NCBI RefSeq assembly: GCF_905163445.1
Contig: NC_053200.1
Location: forward strand, 13,454,001-13,518,000
DNA from: Pararge aegeria
Taxonomy: Eukaryota > Arthropoda > Insecta > Lepidoptera > Nymphalidae
Length of the DNA: 64,000 bases
Reading direction: 5' to 3'
Shown: positions 55,469-64,000 of the stretch, in pieces
Position numbering within the stretch: position 1 is the stretch's first letter
How the letters are laid out: each line of letters opens with the position of its first letter
Notes under the pieces: model-generated
Databases searched by the model: none
What the model saw: only the letters and a program-made list of their open reading frames with translations
What the model was told of the DNA's origin: nothing
Made by a program: the position numbers and the translations under genes

Positions 55469-55892
55469 GCACCAAGTTACTCGTTATGCAGAGTAACTAG
55501 GTATTAATGAGCAGATTTCATTGCTCTGATTTTATTTTTCTAATTTGGATATGAGCGAACACTTTTGATCCAAGCTTTTTTTTCCAAAATATATATATGG
55601 TATTTTTTGAGGTTTGAATAAATAGGTTTTTGTTACAAATCCTCATTCTATAGTGACCCTGCGACACAATATATAATCCGGACAAATATGGTCCTTCCTG
55701 TGAGATAGGAGTTGCACAATGACCTGCTCTCTGGACTCTGATAACCAATTGAGACCCGCTATTAAACATTCGACAATCTACGGGCCTTTTCAATTGGTGG
55801 ATCCTTAAATTATGCAGTTAATTATTATACTAGAAACGAAATTATTCTATATTTTTTAATTTAAAAATAGACGTTCTTAATTCGACCCGTTT

Positions 55893-56050
55893 TTATGACG
55901 TCATCATCATACTCAAACTTTTACTGAACCATTGGACTGGGCTTCACCTCAACATGAGAAGTGTTTGGGCCGTAGTCCACCACACTTTTGAGCTAATTAA
56001 TAATGTTATTAAGACCTCTCAGGCATGCAGGTTTTCTCATGTTTTTTTTT
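55893..56050 (-). mobile_element. SINE-B fragment
   Basis: TCATCATCATACTC, GGGCCGTAGTCCACCACAC, TCAGGCATGCAGGTTTTCTC. Confidence 0.65.
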
Positions 56051-56097
56051 TACTCCGATAGAGCAATAAAATATCCCGTTTTCCGTACTAAACATGC

Positions 56098-56215
56098 TTC
56101 ATCAACCAAAGGTGTCTGGAGGAGGCCACCTTTGCGCATATATATTTATTTACCTTTTGTCTTGTTCAATTTGTTTTATTTTCTGTATGTGCAATAAAGA
56201 CTTTCTATCTTTCTA
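56098..56215 (+). mobile_element. LINE 3' end
   Basis: CCAAAGGTGTCTGGAGGAGG and GTATGTGCAATAAAGACTTT, ending in TTTCTATC repeats; lies about 470 bp upstream of the Bcl-2-like start. Confidence 0.6.
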
Positions 56216-56685
56216 TCTAAAGCTTCCACATAGCTCCAAAAATGTAACTTCTATACTTAATATTATAAATTTGAAAATAATTTTATTTTTCTGTTATGTA
56301 GGCTGTGTATCGCAGTAAGCATTCAATTTCTTTGTATGGAACATTAATGATAACTACTACGTTTTTAAATCTGAAACTTGGAATCAGAAATCTGAAATTA
56401 AATCTTAAAGTACCCTGAAATTCAACCAAGTGAACCCAGTTGCTTGCAAAAGGTAGTGATAATAGTTAAATTGTTCATAGTCGCTCGTTCCAGCCAAACA
56501 TTTTCAGCTTCAAACTTCACCCGAGTAGAGTTTCCACTGCGCATGCCCCTAAATATGTGTCAGGGCCATGACGTGACACATAATACGCAAGGTCACTCAT
56601 GTTTAGCGTCCACACTCATTCCTAGTACTGGTTCCAAGGAAACAAGTGTAGTGAACTTAGTTGTGATTCCTTCTGTCCTCAAGTT

Positions 56686-56716
56686 ATGGCATTTGCTCCA
56701 CCAAGAGCCCTTGGAG
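56686..56716 (+). CDS. Bcl-2-like exon 1
   Basis: MAFAPPRALG plus one base; donor GGAG|GTATGT, phase 1. Chosen because it is the phase that joins in frame to the open exon at 57334 and gives a complete reading frame. Confidence 0.72.
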
Positions 56717-59621
56717 GTATGTGTTACTGTTTTTAAGCGTTTTGTTGCAGTTTTTACATAATATTTTTGCTCTGGCACGAGATATAACCTTCTTTATTGC
56801 TAATTGAGTTTGTTATATCGTGTGAAAGGGATGGGACGTGTCTAGGTCGAAGCAAACAATGTCTTGTTGGACAGTGTATGCGTAACTTTCTGCATTTAGT
56901 ATTTTTGTTTTTAGAGTCTTCAGTTGTTTACGTTATCGATAGATATTTTTATGTAATTTTTTGCCACTCAATAGATTTAATAGTTTCAGTTTACAATCTT
57001 ATGTACAATCATAATTTAATTAAAAGCGAAGCCAATGCTAGTGCTATTGTAAAAATTGTCTCTTAATTCACTGCAGCTATTTTATTGAGGATTCTAAATC
57101 TAAAATTAATAATTTTAGACAAATTCTTTATTAATTCGATATGAATTCGGAAATAATTATTTTGAAATTATTAATAAATAATTTAATGTTTAAACATTCA
57201 ATCTAGTAAAAAAACTGTATCGAAATTATGCGACAAAATTATGGTTTGATGAACTATACCTTCCTAACTTAGAATTCCGCATCACGACGTAAATGTACAG
57301 TGCCTGCTTAGAATGTACATTTTTCCATTACAGCTCGCAGTGTCCAATCTTTAGAAGAATACAACACTCCTCGAGCACCGCTCCGGCGGCAAGTGTCTCT
57401 GGATGAGGAAAGGAGAGATGACTGCCAGGGTCACTGGAAAGGGCCTTATCTTGAGGGTGAGGAAGAGGAAAAAGGGGTCAGGTTATTCAGGGCAATGCTG
57501 TTACAGCATCTTAGACTTGAGGAGTTGCGACCGCCACCTTGTATGATCGTTCCTGCTAATCCGGATGAAAGGTAACTTAGTGATGAAGAATATGAAATAA
57601 CAGTGAATGTAATATCATAAAAACTCTTCATGTGATGTTTCTATTGTCGAATTCTTTTAATCAGCGGTCTCATTAAGAAACAATTCAAAATGGAGAGTTC
57701 AGTTCTTAAGGCCCCTTGATACATTTTTCCGTGATTTTCAGCTCTTATGTTTTTACTTAGATATTATTTACTATTGTAGAAACTCTATTATAATCAAAAT
57801 ACATCAGTGCATCCAAAATGGTTTTCTTGATAAATGGTTGCTCTTAGAACTAACTGTACTGCGGAAAAAAGTGTTTTGAGCAATCGACAGCCTTAAGTGC
57901 ATTTTATTATCGATTACTTGCTTTAATTACAGGGGCTGGTGGATGTATTGGAGAGACTGGAGAGCTCTTGAGCGTGCTGCTCGTAGGTTTAGGGAAACTA
58001 AGGCCAGAGCTAGACTGGCATCAAGAGCTGAACACATACCTCTGTTGTGCCTAGATGAGGTGGAGTTTGAAGATATCATGCAGGAGATATGCCAGGTATG
58101 AACTGGACATTTTCTAGTCGTTGCATTTCCTGTTATATTATTTGCCTTCAAATAATGTAACAAACGAGCATTTCTGAATACATTCAATACCACTATCTAA
58201 TAGTAAGTATTACATGGGTGCCTAACATACACAAGTGAGGTCTCTCTGGACACTGTTGGTTGTTCTCAATAACCCACTCTCATACCTGCTGTTTGTAATT
58301 ATTACCTGCGACCCTTTAAGACATTTTACTATTTGTTTTGATTTTTAGTTAGTGGGGCGCGAAAAATGCATACGGAGTCATCTGTTTTGGGAGTTGTCCA
58401 TTTACGTGCTACTTTTGTGTATCCCCTGCCCTGAAGCCATATTTAGAGCTTGAGACACAATCAAGTGGTGGAGTAGAAAGATGGAACAAAAATTTTGGTC
58501 GTAGGACCAAACATTTTCTTTTAAAAGGCGTAGTTTCTATAACAGACTTAAAGCACAGAAATAATGATGACGTCTTTCATGTTGTCATTACTCCAGGCTT
58601 GCGTTCACATAGAGCAGCGAGCATTAGTGGTGATGGCATTCCTATGCGAGGTGGTAGCCCGAGCAGTAAGAGTCGGAGGTTGGTGCAGGGCAGCGGACTG
58701 GGCTGCCAAGCATGTAGCCCAGTGTGCAACGCCATGGGCTATCAGGCATGGAGGATGGGTAAGTTAAATTTTCTCTCGCATTAGTAGGTTGATAGTTGTA
58801 AATGGAATATGGATTTATCAAAATCATCAAAAGGCGGTCGAACTAGGCCCGCACATTTCCAACATGACACTGGTAGTCTTGAAAAAAATTCACTATTGGT
58901 ATTCTTAAAAAAATTGTACTCTTTCTTATAGTAATAATTGACGGGCCAAGCAAATGACATCCCTGATAGTAAGTGGAAAACTATCGCCTCCAAAAACAGC
59001 AACAATGTAACAGGGTATATAAGGTACAAGTCTAACAAAGTGCCGCATTTTGTCCATAAACCTGAGGAGGAAATTATTACACCGGCAACCACGCCCTACA
59101 GTCAGGAATATAGAAAAAATACTGCTTAGCGGCAGAAATAAGCATTACCGTAGTACTTCCCCGGACGAGCTGCGTCAAAAAAAGCTCTACTACCTACTAC
59201 TCAAAAGCATAAGCAAGTTAAAGTTGCAGTGAGGTATCATGTCTGCAGTAAAACGGATGGCCGTTGGGGCAGACTCGTTCTGGAGTGGAGACCTCGAGCC
59301 CACAGGACAGATGACTTTTAAAAGGTGTCTGGAAGTGACTGAATGATACAGTGGAAAACAAAAAAGTAACTACGATTTATTTCCATCCGTTGTAGTTCAT
59401 GAGCATTCTAAGACCAAAAGTCGATTTAGTTGTGTGTAAAGTAGATATTACTTTGCAAGACCATGTTGATACATTCATTTCTGTTTTCTTTTTAGAGTGC
59501 TGTGGTAGAACGTGCTGGCGGTTCGCGAAGAGAAGACACACTTATAGCTGGTGCGGCCATCGCAGCTTTATTGGCGTTTTTACTATTTTGTCGTACACGA
59601 ATTCGCCATGCGCTCCTTTGA
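56686..59621 (+). CDS. Divergent Bcl-2-family protein, C-terminally membrane anchored (5 exons)
   Basis: Exons 56686-56716, 57334-57571, 57933-58095, 58597-58758 and 59496-59621 join to 720 nt (239 residues plus stop) with consistent phases and GT-AG ends. The ATG at 56686 is the only one between the upstream in-frame stop at 56623 and the donor, and has G at -3 and +4. Features in order: acidic low-complexity N-terminus, an alpha1-like helix (about 58-75), a BH3-position helix ALERAARRF (101-109), a BH1-position segment (about 145-165), BH2 PWAIRHGGW (190-198), a hydrophobic helix (214-230) and a basic tail, typical of a tail anchor in mitochondrial or ER membrane. BH3-to-BH1 and BH1-to-BH2 spacings match Bcl-2. 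The BH1 NWGR and BH3 Gly-Asp residues are absent, so pro- or anti-apoptotic activity cannot be predicted. Confidence 0.82.
57334..57571 (+). CDS. Bcl-2-like exon 2: acidic N-terminus and alpha1
   Basis: Residues 11-89. Acceptor TTTTTCCATTACAG. Holds LRRQVSLDEE, a basophilic-kinase-like site, an acidic run, then GVRLFRAMLLQHLRLEELRP, an amphipathic helix where alpha1/BH4 sits in Bcl-2 proteins. Donor AAG|GTAACT, phase 2. Confidence 0.85.
57933..58095 (+). CDS. Bcl-2-like exon 3: BH3-position helix
   Basis: Residues 90-144. Trp-rich start, then RALERAARRFRE, which keeps the Leu-x3-Ala/Gly spacing of BH3 but has Arg-Arg in place of Gly-Asp. EFEDIMQEICQ aligns with the helix leading into BH1. 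Donor CAG|GTATGA. Confidence 0.85.
58597..58758 (+). CDS. Bcl-2-like exon 4: BH1-position segment to BH2
   Basis: Residues 145-198, phase 0 to 0. VHIEQR stands where NWGR is expected. The exon ends exactly at the Trp of the BH2 motif WAIRHGGW; donor TGG|GTAAGT. This intron place and phase match the BH2 intron of vertebrate BCL2 and BCL2L1. Confidence 0.88.
58930..59205 (+). repeat. Repeat family D copy (Bcl-2-like intron 4)
   Basis: AGTAATAATTGACGGGCCAA, CACCGGCAACCACGCCC, ACTGCTTAGCGGCAGAAATA, CCCCGGACGAGCTGCGTC. Confidence 0.7.
59240..59345 (+). mobile_element. Short RTE-like LINE fragment in Bcl-2-like intron 4
   Basis: GGATGGCCGTTGGGGCAGAC and CTGGAGTGGAGACCTCGAGC parallel the DGRWxxxVLEWRPR region; only about 100 bp. 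Confidence 0.5.
59496..59621 (+). CDS. Bcl-2-like exon 5: BH2 end and tail anchor
   Basis: Residues 199-239 and stop TGA at 59619. SAVVE follows BH2 as DAFVE does in Bcl-2; then a 17-residue hydrophobic helix and the basic tail RTRIRH. Acceptor TTCTTTTTAG. Confidence 0.86.
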   Translation, partial: SAVVERAGGSRREDTLIAGAAIAALLAFLLFCRTRIRHALL

Positions 59622-59642
59622 AGTCTTTAGTTGTAATGATGG

Positions 59643-60200
59643 TGGAAAGCAGTGATAGCTTAATGGGATAGACGTCGGCCTGCCTTTTTGGGGGGACCTA
59701 GTTCGATCTATCTAGCTCTAACATGAAATATCATGGAGTGTTTTACGCAATTAAATTTCACTTGCTTTATCGGAGAATGAGGATATCGTGTGGAAACCAA
59801 CATGCCTTTTTTTTTTGTTTTGGCGTGGCGGAAAAGCTTGATGGCTACCTCCGACCCTTGGGCAGGATGGATGTTATATGGGACTCCCCCCTCTAAAGGG
59901 GGTATTCCCAAAATAAAAACCACCACGGCATGCCCCTCTTGTTTGTAAGACGCCCGGGGAACCCGTTGTATACCTTCTGGACGAAAATCCAAAAAGCCCA
60001 AAATGCTGATAATTGAATCCCTCTTTTAAGACCTCAGCGCTCACCGCTACGCCAGGGAAGTCGATAACCAACATTCCTGAGTTTTTCATAATGATCTCAA
60101 AGGCGAGTGAAGTCTATCAATCCGCAGCTGTTCCAGGATATCCTTTCTCATTATTAGAGCAGAAACGTGCCCTGAAGTCGACCGGTATTTGTTCACAATG
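59643..60200 (+). mobile_element. SINE-B split by SINE-H, downstream of the Bcl-2-like gene
   Basis: Starts about 22 nt after the Bcl-2-like stop with GAAAGCAGTGATAGCTTAATGG; resumes at 60066 with TCCTGAGTTTTTCATAATG and continues to GAAGTCGACCGGTATTTG. Confidence 0.75.
59807..60065 (-). mobile_element. SINE-H: tRNA-derived, poly(A)-tailed, nested in SINE-B
   Basis: Read on the minus strand: TGGCGTAGCGGTGAGCG (A-box), GAGGGATTCAATTATC (B-box-like) and a terminal A run. Flanked by AACCAACATGCC (59795-59806) and AACCAACATTCC (60066-60077). Confidence 0.82.
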
Positions 60201-60209
60201 ATGGTGAAG

Positions 60210-61120
60210 TTCTTCCTAAAGTTTACACCGACTACGCTGCGGAAAGATGATGTGGCGAGATCATGATTTATCCAAAACTAGTCTCGATAGTTCAGTGGAT
60301 TGAAAGTGGACCGAAACTGTTCCACAGTTAAGTCAGTTGAGCCTTGTCCTCCTACAGTTATACAAACACTGTTGCTAACCCAAACTGATAATGTTGGGTT
60401 TTTATCCACAGGTGAATTTGAAAAGAAATAATAATATAAAGAAACAATAGGTAGGTGTACTATTCAAATCACCCATTTGCCAAACCTTGCTTTATCAAAT
60501 TATTGTTATTTATTAATATTGCTTTATCTAACGATTACGACGAAACAAGTAACGTAAGTAACACTTGCGATAGGTAATAAAAAACTTTTATTTTACTTAA
60601 ATAACTTGTCGTAGGTTCTTTTAAAATTTGAGATAAGTACAAGATTTCCTATAGGTATCTGCTTATGAAGTTTAATTGACTTCGCAATCGCCAGCTGGCA
60701 TTTTGTACAAGTAATTACTCTGGTATCCTGTCTTTTTATAATTGCTTAACTTATAAGAATACCAATACTTACTAAACTTAAAATAAAAAATAAAATTGGT
60801 ACTTAATAAATTAACTTACATATTAACATGAGTCTTCTGAAGATTTATTTATCGTATCTATATCTATATATATATAGTGAGGATTGTACACATTGATTTA
60901 ATATGTTACTAAAAGGTATTTCTTTTCATCTATAGCTCAACCTACGTAGGAACGGTGGTTAATTAAAAACTTCGTATCAACGATCAACATTGATTAAGCA
61001 TATTTATGCGATTAAAAAATTGACATTTACCACAGGTTATCTAAAAATATCGAAGTACTTTTGTCATGCCATGTCATGAAATGTAGCTGGAAGAGTTACT
61101 ACTAAGAATTATTTTTGTAA
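60210..61120. other. No gene seen
   Basis: AT-rich; contains TTGATTTAATATGTTACTA (60895), a word also at 20.9 and 32.3 kb. Confidence 0.5.
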
Positions 61121-61127
61121 TCTTTAT

Positions 61128-61282
61128 ATATATAATTCTTGTGTGCGTGTGTATGTCACTGTAATCCTCCTAAACGGCTGGACCGATTTGAATGAATTTT
61201 TTGGTATGCCTTTGGGTGGCACCCTGGATGGTTTAGATTCACAAATCAGCCCGACAGATGGCGCTGGGGTCTGCTTGTAGAG
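61128..61282 (+). repeat. Helitron-like repeat, same family as 40.5 kb
   Basis: CTTGTGTGCGTGTGTATGTC, GGGTGGCACCCTGGATGG, AAATCAGCCCGACAGATGGC. Confidence 0.62.
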
Positions 61283-61605
61283 CTATAATACCACTTTTGT
61301 AACCGAAAGAGATGAAAGGTCTTATAGCGTGTATGCTGTACAACCGTTCTTTGCAAAGCTCTAAAAGCTGTAGGTAATTCCTATATAGAACTTAAAAACA
61401 TAACCACAAAGAAAAACATCTTTATATTTTCCCGGTATTTCATTAACAATGCAGTATTTCGTTCGTTTGTTCGAACGGATAATCTCTGGAACTAGCAGTC
61501 AGATTTTATAATTTTTTTTCAAATTTGGACATCTCAAGTTTTGAAGAAGGTTTTATGAAACATAACACCCTTGTCCCTTAGGAATCAAGCAATGAGAAAA
61601 AATTA

Positions 61606-62037
61606 TGGAGGGTAGAGGTAAGGAGAGTCATCTTATATGGGAGAAAAGTTGAAAAAGTGTCCAGTTGTTGCGCTAAATAACAGTTCAAAAATCCTCCACA
61701 ATGGCGCTGGTGGATGCACAGGGTATGGTATGAATGTAGCAATCGTAGACGAATTGAAGTATGCCGAGTTAAAAAATTTAATGTCATTATCGACTAAAGT
61801 AGTTAATTATTGAGAATTTCAACAACTTACGTTGTACAAAATATTGTGGTAAATATAACCTTACTTCCTTGTATCTCCATACTTCCTTGTTTATTTTTCA
61901 AGCCTACTCTAACAATATTTATATTTGGCGCTTCTTTTAAGAGTTACCCTGATGCAAATGTGGCGCCATCCTAATTTAATACATTATGACGACACTTTTT
62001 CATATACACAGATGACTCTCCTTACCTCTACCCTCCA
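61606..62037. mobile_element. Tc1/mariner-type MITE with 28-bp perfect TIRs
   Basis: TGGAGGGTAGAGGTAAGGAG (plus 8 more bases to 61633) is perfectly inverted at 62010-62037. TA flanks both ends (61604-61605, 62038-62039). 432 bp, no transposase recognised. Confidence 0.85.
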
Positions 62038-62039
62038 TA

Positions 62040-63015
62040 GAAGAAATAAATAAAAAAGAACGCCTAGCAAATCCGAATAGCACAGGCGGGTGAACGTAAA
62101 ATTGCAGACTAAATTCTAACTAGATAGAGACTCGATTTTTATATTTGCTGGCCAGCTAGTCTTCATATTTTAAAATGTAAAACTTACATTAATATGTTTT
62201 GAAGAGGGTGTATACTAAGATATAAGTGTAATTTAACATCGTCTTGAAAGGTGCCAATTCTTTTGTACAACAGAACTGGCATGGTTTTTTGTTAAAGTCA
62301 ATTTGTTTAGTGATTATTTTAACAGTGAGTAAAATCAATAATAAATTACCTTTTGGTAGGTATCTACTTATTTATCCTAAACGCAACCGTCCGTAGAACT
62401 GTTTGAATTCTGTAATTCTTTTAATCTAGAGTCTAGGCCTCTTATACCTACTTATTAAAAAAAAAAACACCTAACTTGTCTTGCTTGAGAAAAATTCTTC
62501 CATCACGACTGGTATTTAATTATGCATAATTTCTTTTATTACTTGAGTACCTACCTTCAAGGCAAGTGTCTATAGTATGTTTTTTTTAGGGCGAGCTTGC
62601 CCGAATTTAATTAATTAATTAATATTTAAATAATTTATAAAAAATATTTTTTCCTTCCTTTCTATTCAGATAAGATAAAATGAAGAATAAACAATTCTAG
62701 TCAGTTCTTTGTCACTAAAATATGAATTTGATTAGTTAGTTTGTTAAAAATAATAATTATTCTTTACATATTAGAGTTTTTATAAAAAAAATGTATGGTA
62801 GGTATTTAATAATTTTATGTATATGCTGGATAAATACCTGATAGTTATTGTAAAAAATATAATAATAATAAACAATTCATCTACTTTGTGCAAATTATTT
62901 TATTTTAAAGTTCGAATCAATATTTTAACAGCTTTGAAAATATGAAAAAACCCTAAAAATAGTTGACACTGTATTCCTTTAAGGACAGCTATGGTTCTGT
63001 GTTACATCATCACAA
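62040..63015. other. No gene seen
   Basis: Strongly AT-rich, single-copy by eye, short frames only. Confidence 0.5.
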
Positions 63016-63019
63016 CCAC

Positions 63020-63245
63020 AGGTCGTCACTCAGCGGAAGAAGAACAAGTCTTCAATCAGTCGCGAAGCCAAAGTGGCATTGGTGGGGCATATAGCCCAGA
63101 GAACTGATGGACGTTGGGCTCCTAAGGTGCTGGAGTGGCGACACCGCTTCGGAAAACGCAGTGTTCTTAGACCTCCAACGTGGTGGATTGACGTCAGGGA
63201 TGGGAAATCCCTACAAAAGAACGTCTCTTGTACGCAACTTAATGA
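63020..63245 (+). mobile_element. RTE-type LINE C-terminal fragment
   Basis: ALVGHIAQRTDGRWAPKVLEW and LRPPTWWIDVRDGKS match the WAGHVARR...W..KV..W...GRRSVGRPPTRW.DD motif of lepidopteran RTE-like polymerases. Confidence 0.78.
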
Positions 63246-63265
63246 CCTAATTTAACAGGTCTAAA

Positions 63266-63515
63266 ATTATTGGATAGAAGCAGGCGTTACTTTGCGGAAA
63301 TCCATGATATATTAGGAAAATTAAGAACAATTATTCATTGTAAAGTCAACATCTCCTGAGGATGTTCCGGTTTCGGGGCGAAACGTGCGTAGAGAGTACA
63401 TTGCCGAAGATTTGTTTGATGTCTAGTATAAGGATTGAAGAAATTATAAATGACACCATACAGATTCTCCTGCTTTTCGCCTTATAGCAAGTTAAGCTTA
63501 ATTTTCCTGATATGG
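63266..63515 (+). mobile_element. Repeat family P copy
   Basis: GATAGAAGCAGGCGTTACTT, CTGAGGATGTTCCGGTTTCG, GGGCGAAACGTGCG, AGATTCTCCTGCTTTTCGCC. Same order as 46664-47075. Confidence 0.65.
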
Positions 63516-63689
63516 TCTAAGATAAGTGCTATCCTTTACCGCAACGAACATATGGAAAGGGATGGAACTACTTAAAGACCTGTTACTTAAGTTTAGTTTA
63601 GAGATTTGGGTACAACCTTGTATATTTTTTGGCTCTGAAAGTATCTATTAATCTAGGAAAAATGTTGCCAAACGATAGTTCTTTATTAT

Positions 63690-64000
63690 TGATTTTTTAC
63701 ACGAGCAGATGGTAAGCGGAAAACCATCGCATTAAAACAGAGGAAAACTTCGCAGTGGGGGTTTAGCAGTGGCGTGCACTTCATATATGCACAAAAGCAC
63801 TGCCTACCCCTAAATTCTTGTATAACTCATAAATGCGAAGGATTTTTTCCATTTTATGCCATCTTCCTTCTTTATGCACACCCTGGTCAAAAACCTTGTG
63901 CACGCCACTAGGGTTAAGCCATATGCCTATCATGACACCGGCATCCACGCCTTTCAGACCAGAACACAGCAATACTGCTTAGCGGCAGAAATAAGCATGG
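63690..64000 (+). repeat. Repeat family D copy split by a MITE, runs off the window
   Basis: GAGCAGATGGTAAGCGGAAA, then the MITE 63767-63910, then GACACCGGCATCCACGCC and TGCTTAGCGGCAGAAATAAG at the edge. Confidence 0.68.
63767..63910. mobile_element. hAT-type MITE (same family)
   Basis: CAGTGGCGTGCACTTCATAT to GTGCACGCCACTA; flanks GGGTTTAG and GGGTTAAG match 7 of 8. 144 bp, inserted in repeat D. Confidence 0.85.

Noticed and set aside
56797..57066. 89-codon frame in Bcl-2-like intron 1
   Set aside because: AT-rich, no acceptor/donor pair that keeps the frame of the confirmed exons.

Overview
The window reads as nuclear DNA of a lepidopteran insect, probably a butterfly. It is AT-rich, its genes are intron-split with GT-AG junctions, and the space between exons is filled with short repeats of the kinds that fill lepidopteran genomes: tRNA-derived SINEs, 5'-truncated Jockey-, CR1/L2- and RTE-like LINEs, Helitron-like elements ending in CTAG, hAT and Tc1/mariner MITEs and a decayed mariner. 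No bacterial operons, CRISPR arrays or rRNA genes are seen. The species assignment is inference from repeat style. Three protein genes can be supported. (1) At 15349-15646, minus strand, a GC-rich first coding exon of a ZSWIM4/5/6-type SWIM zinc-finger protein; its remaining exons must lie beyond the left edge or in parts of 1-15 kb where I could not find them. (2) At 38045-54570, minus strand, a complete 16-exon gene (2526 nt, 841 residues, all splice phases consistent) for a colmedin/gliomedin-type type II membrane protein: transmembrane anchor, furin-type site, 48 uninterrupted Gly-X-Y triplets, two Ig domains and a C-terminal olfactomedin domain. (3) At 56686-59621, plus strand, a complete five-exon gene (720 nt, 239 residues) for a highly divergent Bcl-2-fold protein with a BH2 motif, the conserved phase-0 intron directly after the BH2 GGW, and a C-terminal membrane anchor, but without the canonical BH1 NWGR and BH3 GD residues. 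Genes 2 and 3 are divergent, with start codons 2.1 kb apart. Layout: 1-15.3 kb is gene-free repeat-bearing DNA (left of, or intronic to, the ZSWIM gene); 15.3-16.4 kb is the ZSWIM first exon and its GC-rich promoter; 16.4-38 kb is intergenic and rich in LINE and Helitron debris; 38-54.6 kb is the colmedin gene, whose introns hold SINEs, a mariner, palindromic MITEs and a duplicated dead exon; 56.7-59.6 kb is the Bcl-2-like gene; 59.6-64 kb is repeats. The most interesting points are the unusual Bcl-2 homologue, a SINE whose tail now forms the 3' splice-site tract of colmedin exon 15, a dead copy of colmedin exon 2 inside a later intron, several nested insertions with intact target-site duplications, a 432-bp MITE with 28-bp terminal inverted repeats, and a repeat family carrying a hammerhead-ribozyme-like core.
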